A stretch of 64,000 nt of DNA from Agapetus fuscipes. Lineage: Eukaryota; Arthropoda; Insecta; Trichoptera; Glossosomatidae. Position numbers and translations under genes: made by a program. Every line of letters starts with the position of its first letter. Within the stretch, counting starts at the first letter, position 1. Under the pieces are notes generated by a model, which saw only the letters and a program-made list of their open reading frames with translations, did not search any database and was not told the origin of the DNA. Shown piece after piece: positions 60,359 through 64,000 of the stretch. The stretch lies in contig OX637339.1 in the NCBI GenBank assembly GCA_951799405.1, positions 19,406,001 to 19,470,000 of the forward strand. The letters run 5' to 3'.

Positions 60359-60904
60359 GAGTGCATAAATCGCAAAAAAATCATTGTAGAGCCATGGGAG
60401 TGAGCGCATTAGAAAGAGCGGTAATTTTTAAGTAGGATAGCATTTATAACTCATTTTCAACCAAACACTTATGCCCTATTTCATTTTAACCGTTGATCTA
60501 TGTGCATATGGAATATCTCGTTGTTTCTAAACATCTTACATAGATAGCCTCCTTTGATTCTGTACGACTTAAATTGATTGAATACTCTGTACAAAGTATG
60601 TGTAGAAACGCTGGTGCCTTCATGTAAGAGAGTTGTATAGTTGGACTGTTGGAGACTTTACAAGAGTGATCTGTGGTTCGAGTACTTACAAGTGTGAAAC
60701 GCAAAGTGATGAGCTATAAAAACTACTTAAGATAAAGACTATGTTTTATGTGTTGAAGGTAAATATAGAATAATTATGAAGATTTTTTTTTATAACAGTT
60801 GACGCTTAGTATTGGAGACGGCGCATTCAATATATCCCTCGGTTGAATGATGTCACAGCATCCCCCCAGTGCTTGTTTGGATTATCTGCCATTTATAATA
60901 TTTG
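60359..60904. other. AT-rich sequence, nothing recognised
   Basis: A 68-codon minus frame near 60500-60700 has no supporting features. Confidence 0.4.
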
Positions 60905-61165
60905 GACAGTTTATTTGGTGTTTTTGTGTGAATCACACCTCAAGAGCCCTCTGCGAGCTTTGTTGTCGCTGTAGCAGGTGCCAATTCTCAAGCAAGACTC
61001 ACTTACGCTGTTAGGCTGGATGGACCTTTGGTGACCGGTCTTTGGTAAAGGTGTATGAATATTTAAAGGCAGCGAAGAGCATATTTGGAAATATAAATAA
61101 TATATTTTTTGTGCTCTGCCGGGATTCAAATCCACAACCTTCCATTTACAAAGTCCAAAACATAA
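60905..61165 (-). mobile_element. SINE-B, minus
   Basis: GTGTGAATCACACCTCAAGA, TTGGTGACCGGTCTTTGGTA, GCTCTGCCGGGATTCAAATC; head lost after TCCATTTACAAAGTCC. Confidence 0.85.
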
Positions 61166-61269
61166 CCATATAAAGTTTGAAAATCATTGAACTAAGGGCA
61201 ATTTGCATTTATGTGAATTGAAATGGATATAGCATTTTTGTTGCTGTTTAATCTAGTTGTATCATTCTG

Positions 61270-61525
61270 TCCTTCTATAATCTATAATCTAAGTTGCGAG
61301 GATATATTCATTCAAAGCTCTCAGATGTATGCCCACAAACAAACACGTGTAGTTCGCGCTTACAAATGCTGATTGTGTACTTACAAATAAAATCCAAACC
61401 TCAAATGAACATAAGCCCTGCAACTCTTGCCGACATTCCCTGAAACAGGGGTGACGTTGGCAAAGTGAACCATTTTTTACAGTATGGGTGGTCAACCTCA
61501 TACCAACCTATAAGTCAAGGAATTA
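61270..61525 (-). mobile_element. Rep-A copy, diverged subtype
   Basis: Inverse of the 6436-6682 subtype (CACAAACAAACACGTGTAGT, TACAAATAAAATCCAAACCT). Confidence 0.88.
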
Positions 61526-61844
61526 AGTCCTTGATGTTGTTTATTCTTTGAGCATTCATTTGTTCCTTTCAATTTGTTGTTCTACTTCCTTGTCTGGAGG
61601 AAGTGATACAATGTTCATGAGAAGCTTTAGTACAATTATCATTATATTACTTTAAGGTTATTATTAATATAATCATTTACTCTACAGTAGAGCCCCGCCC
61701 AGCTCTCATAGTCCCTGCATCTTTTCTTTGTCTTTCTACTCCAAATCCACCTGTCCTGCGAAATCACTTTTTTCTTGGATTTGGAACTTATTTCTTGGCG
61801 AGCAAACGTCACTGTTGTATGGGACTGCCATTGTTAGAGACCTC
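61526..61844. other. AT-rich sequence, nothing recognised
   Basis: No supported gene or repeat family. Confidence 0.35.
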
Positions 61845-62178
61845 TATAATCTATAATCTTAGTTGCAAAGATACATCTGCAGTTCAGGCGCATATTCAAT
61901 TCATGTACACAAGCATGTGTATGATTGCATGTCTATAATAATAATCTATAATCTAAGTTGCAAAGATGGATTAACATTTAAAGCTCATATCAAATGCATG
62001 CCCACAAACAAACACGTGTAGTTCGCGCTTACAAGTGTCGCATATGCACTTGCAAATTAAAATTCAAACCTCAAATGAACATAAAACCTGCAACTTTAGC
62101 CGACCCTCCCTGAAACAGGGGTGACACCATTTTTACAGTAAGGGTGGTCAGCCTCACTTCAACCTCTAAGTCGAGGAA
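61845..62178 (-). mobile_element. Rep-A, a short fragment then a full copy
   Basis: A 90-bp tail fragment (AATCTTAGTTGCAAAGATAC) precedes a complete diverged-subtype copy starting at about 61942. Confidence 0.8.
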
Positions 62179-62744
62179 TGCAAATAATAAACAAATTGAA
62201 GTAAATGAAAACAGAAAAACCAAATATGTAAACATGGTGAATCAAATTTCAGGAAAGGCAACTAAGTTGCACTGTTTGTGCAACTTCTTGCCGTATTTTA
62301 AGGCGCTAAAAATGACGAGTGTAAGCGAAGTTCTACTGTATTTTTTTAGTCTATTTTAAGCGTAGACTGCCATACTTTATTTTTAAGTTTATTATAAGTC
62401 TTACTATAATCTCTAACATACTTGGATTTGTATATAATTAAATTGAATCCCCTTCAGGCAGCCATCTCAGTTGTGGTCTTGCATAGTTGAGTCGTGTAGA
62501 ACCAAACGCAACAATCTAGGATCTATTGTTGCTTTTTCTGCTAGATTCTATTTTAAATTAAAATGTTAGAATTTATTTCACTATTTGACAGTCACTGGTT
62601 ACATGTGTTGCTTAGTGAAGTTCTCTTGCGACTTCTGCTGTCTTACCATTTTGACCTCTTATATAGTGTGGAAACTTCGTTTATTGGAAAAATTCTGTGT
62701 ACAGCTTTTTTATATTATTATTGTGATTTCTTGAAGGGCGTTCG
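62179..62744. other. AT-rich sequence, nothing recognised
   Basis: Several 60-110 codon frames, none convincing. Confidence 0.35.
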
Positions 62745-63025
62745 GCAGTCTTGTTTCCAGAGACTGTCGCGGCGTGTCGATCTCCGGTTTCCAAATCGTT
62801 CCCGTGGGCTCATGGAGGATGTCCGAGAGTGCGGAAGAGTTTGGAGGAGTGTGATGATAAAAAGGAGGAGGGGAAAGGTTAGCTGAGCTGCTAGACGCAA
62901 GGCGTAAACTTTTGAGAGAAAGAGTGGTCCTGAAAAGGTCCACTATGGGATTGAAACTTGCGTCTGTTGAGCTCGGAAGGAAAGGATGGGTTTGGAGAGG
63001 TGTCTCGATCCTGAGAGCAGTTAGC
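62745..63025. other. GC-richer unassigned block beside an LTR-like segment
   Basis: Clearly higher GC than its left neighbour. Overlapping frames on both strands are open for 60-100 codons but I recognise no domain. Could be the 5' end of an LTR element interior (minus) or an exon of a neighbouring gene. Confidence 0.3.
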
Positions 63026-63375
63026 TGTGGCGGCCAGGTATTGTAGGCAGCAATGCAGTTCCTCGAGTTTCTTGCGGTTGAAGAGTGGCGGAGAGGGTGC
63101 TGGCAGTGTCCGGTCGTCAGGCGAAGTGTTGGTGTCAGGCGAGAGCGAGCGGGCGAGCGTGTGTATTCGTCGAGTGTTGAGATTGTACTGCCCTCCCAGC
63201 CGACAGCGGCCTATCTTTATACTACAGTTAATAAGTCCACTGTCGGCTCCTAGCTAGTGTCGGCCAATGAGAGATCGCCGTAGATCCCTTTGTTCCGGGC
63301 CGTCTATTGTTTTCGCCGGGCAGTGACCAGTGGCGTTCTGTTGTAGTTGACTGGGGGAAACGCAGTGGCGCTACA
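63026..63375 (-). mobile_element. LTR-like segment, possible solo or truncated LTR
   Basis: 350 bp starting TGTGGCGG and ending GGCGCTACA. On the minus strand it has a TATA box (GTAGTATAAAGATAGG) about midway and a CT-rich downstream part, as in LTR promoters. I see no second copy or target duplication in the window. Confidence 0.35.
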
Positions 63376-63594
63376 TTGTATGTATATGAAGACAGACTGC
63401 ACCACAATAGTAAACCGGAGAGGTCTTTCTCGCGATATCTGGATTATTCCACCACCAGAACATTTTCGCACACACAATCACTAGAATGTCATTCCAATGC
63501 ACGAATACTCCTAGATGGTTCTGTATTACGTGCTTCAGTGTGTGTAATCATTTTGATGTATGTGTGTATAAGCGCACGTATTTCAAGTTCACTA

Positions 63595-63822
63595 CAATCT
63601 AAGTCGCAATGATATATATACTTCAAGATGTGTATTTCATGCAAGCTCATAAGTAGATATGTAGAAGTTTGCGCTCACACATGCTACATGTGCACTTGCA
63701 AGATAAGAACCCTCATCTCAAATGAGCATAAACCCTTCCCTGGAACAGGGTTGATGTTGGCAAATTTAACTAATATTTGCAGTACGGCTGGTCAGTTTTT
63801 ATATCAATCTATTAGTCAAGGA
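63595..63822 (-). mobile_element. Rep-A copy, strongly diverged
   Basis: AATCTAAGTCGCAATGATAT at one end, GGCTGGTCAGTTTTTATATC near the other. Confidence 0.75.
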
Positions 63823-63824
63823 AT

Positions 63825-64000
63825 GATGAATAATGACTGGACTATGAATGAGTGCGGTATAAACGAGAATATGAGTGAAAGTACCAAAGATTACGAAGAG
63901 ACGTTCAGGGCATCGAGAAAGAATGGACGATGAACGACTGACAATAAGAGTGTACGAAGAAAATGCTGAAGGTTAACGTGGAAGGGAAAGAATGATTGAT
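63825..64000 (+). mobile_element. LINE-b fragment, cut by the window edge
   Basis: TGAATGAGTGCGGTATAAAC, GAAAGAATGGACGATGAACG, CGTGGAAGGGAAAGAATG; frameshifted. Confidence 0.65.

Overview
Eukaryotic nuclear DNA, almost certainly from an arthropod and probably an insect (order not determined). Four host protein genes with GT-AG introns are packed with retrotransposons, SINEs and small DNA transposons. Assembling exons by eye gives uninterrupted reading frames for all four. The insect reading rests on a saxophone-like BMP receptor and a borealin with an MPRTK start. One 200-N assembly gap is present.

Layout. ATAD3 (minus, single exon, 2804-4675, with an in-frame extension beyond its TGA stop) is head-to-head with DDX27/Rs1 (plus, 14 exons, 5068-22818). 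DDX27 converges on borealin (minus, 7 exons, 24700-40502). Borealin is head-to-head with saxophone (plus, 12 exons, 40872-59010). Gaps between the divergent starts are about 390 and 370 bp. The first 2.4 kb and the last 5 kb hold only repeats and unassigned AT-rich sequence. The genes share no single pathway: mitochondrial membrane AAA ATPase, ribosome-biogenesis helicase, chromosomal passenger subunit, BMP type I receptor.

Repeat families are named here for convenience. Rep-A: about 245 bp with a (TTAGA)n tail and a constant other end (CCTTGACTTATAGG), roughly 28 copies. SINE-B: tRNA-like head GACCGGTCCGTAGTCTAGTGG. SINE-C: head GTCCGGTCGATAGCTCAGTTGG. SINE-D: head GTTATGGCCGAGTGG. LINE-a and LINE-b: reverse transcriptase 3' ends ending GSGHP or GGTGHP. 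LINE-c: 3' ends encoding FGDRAF.VAGP..WN.LP. LINE-d: the LINE whose 3' UTR contains Rep-A. Element G: about 300 bp with palindromic ends.

Most unusual features: (1) tandem arrays built from the 3' end of host exons plus the following splice donor or 3' UTR, at five places, including a 55-donor, 70-bp array in saxophone; (2) an onion-like palindrome in a borealin intron, a hAT-like foldback with an exact 8-bp target duplication invaded by a 3.9-kb TTAA-flanked foldback whose empty site survives in the opposite arm; (3) a TGA-C stop followed by 112 open in-frame codons in ATAD3; (4) a young LTR element fusing a Gag start to a Pol tail; (5) a 5S rRNA-like unit joined to a tRNA-type SINE; (6) a SINE sharing its 3' tail with a LINE in the same window.
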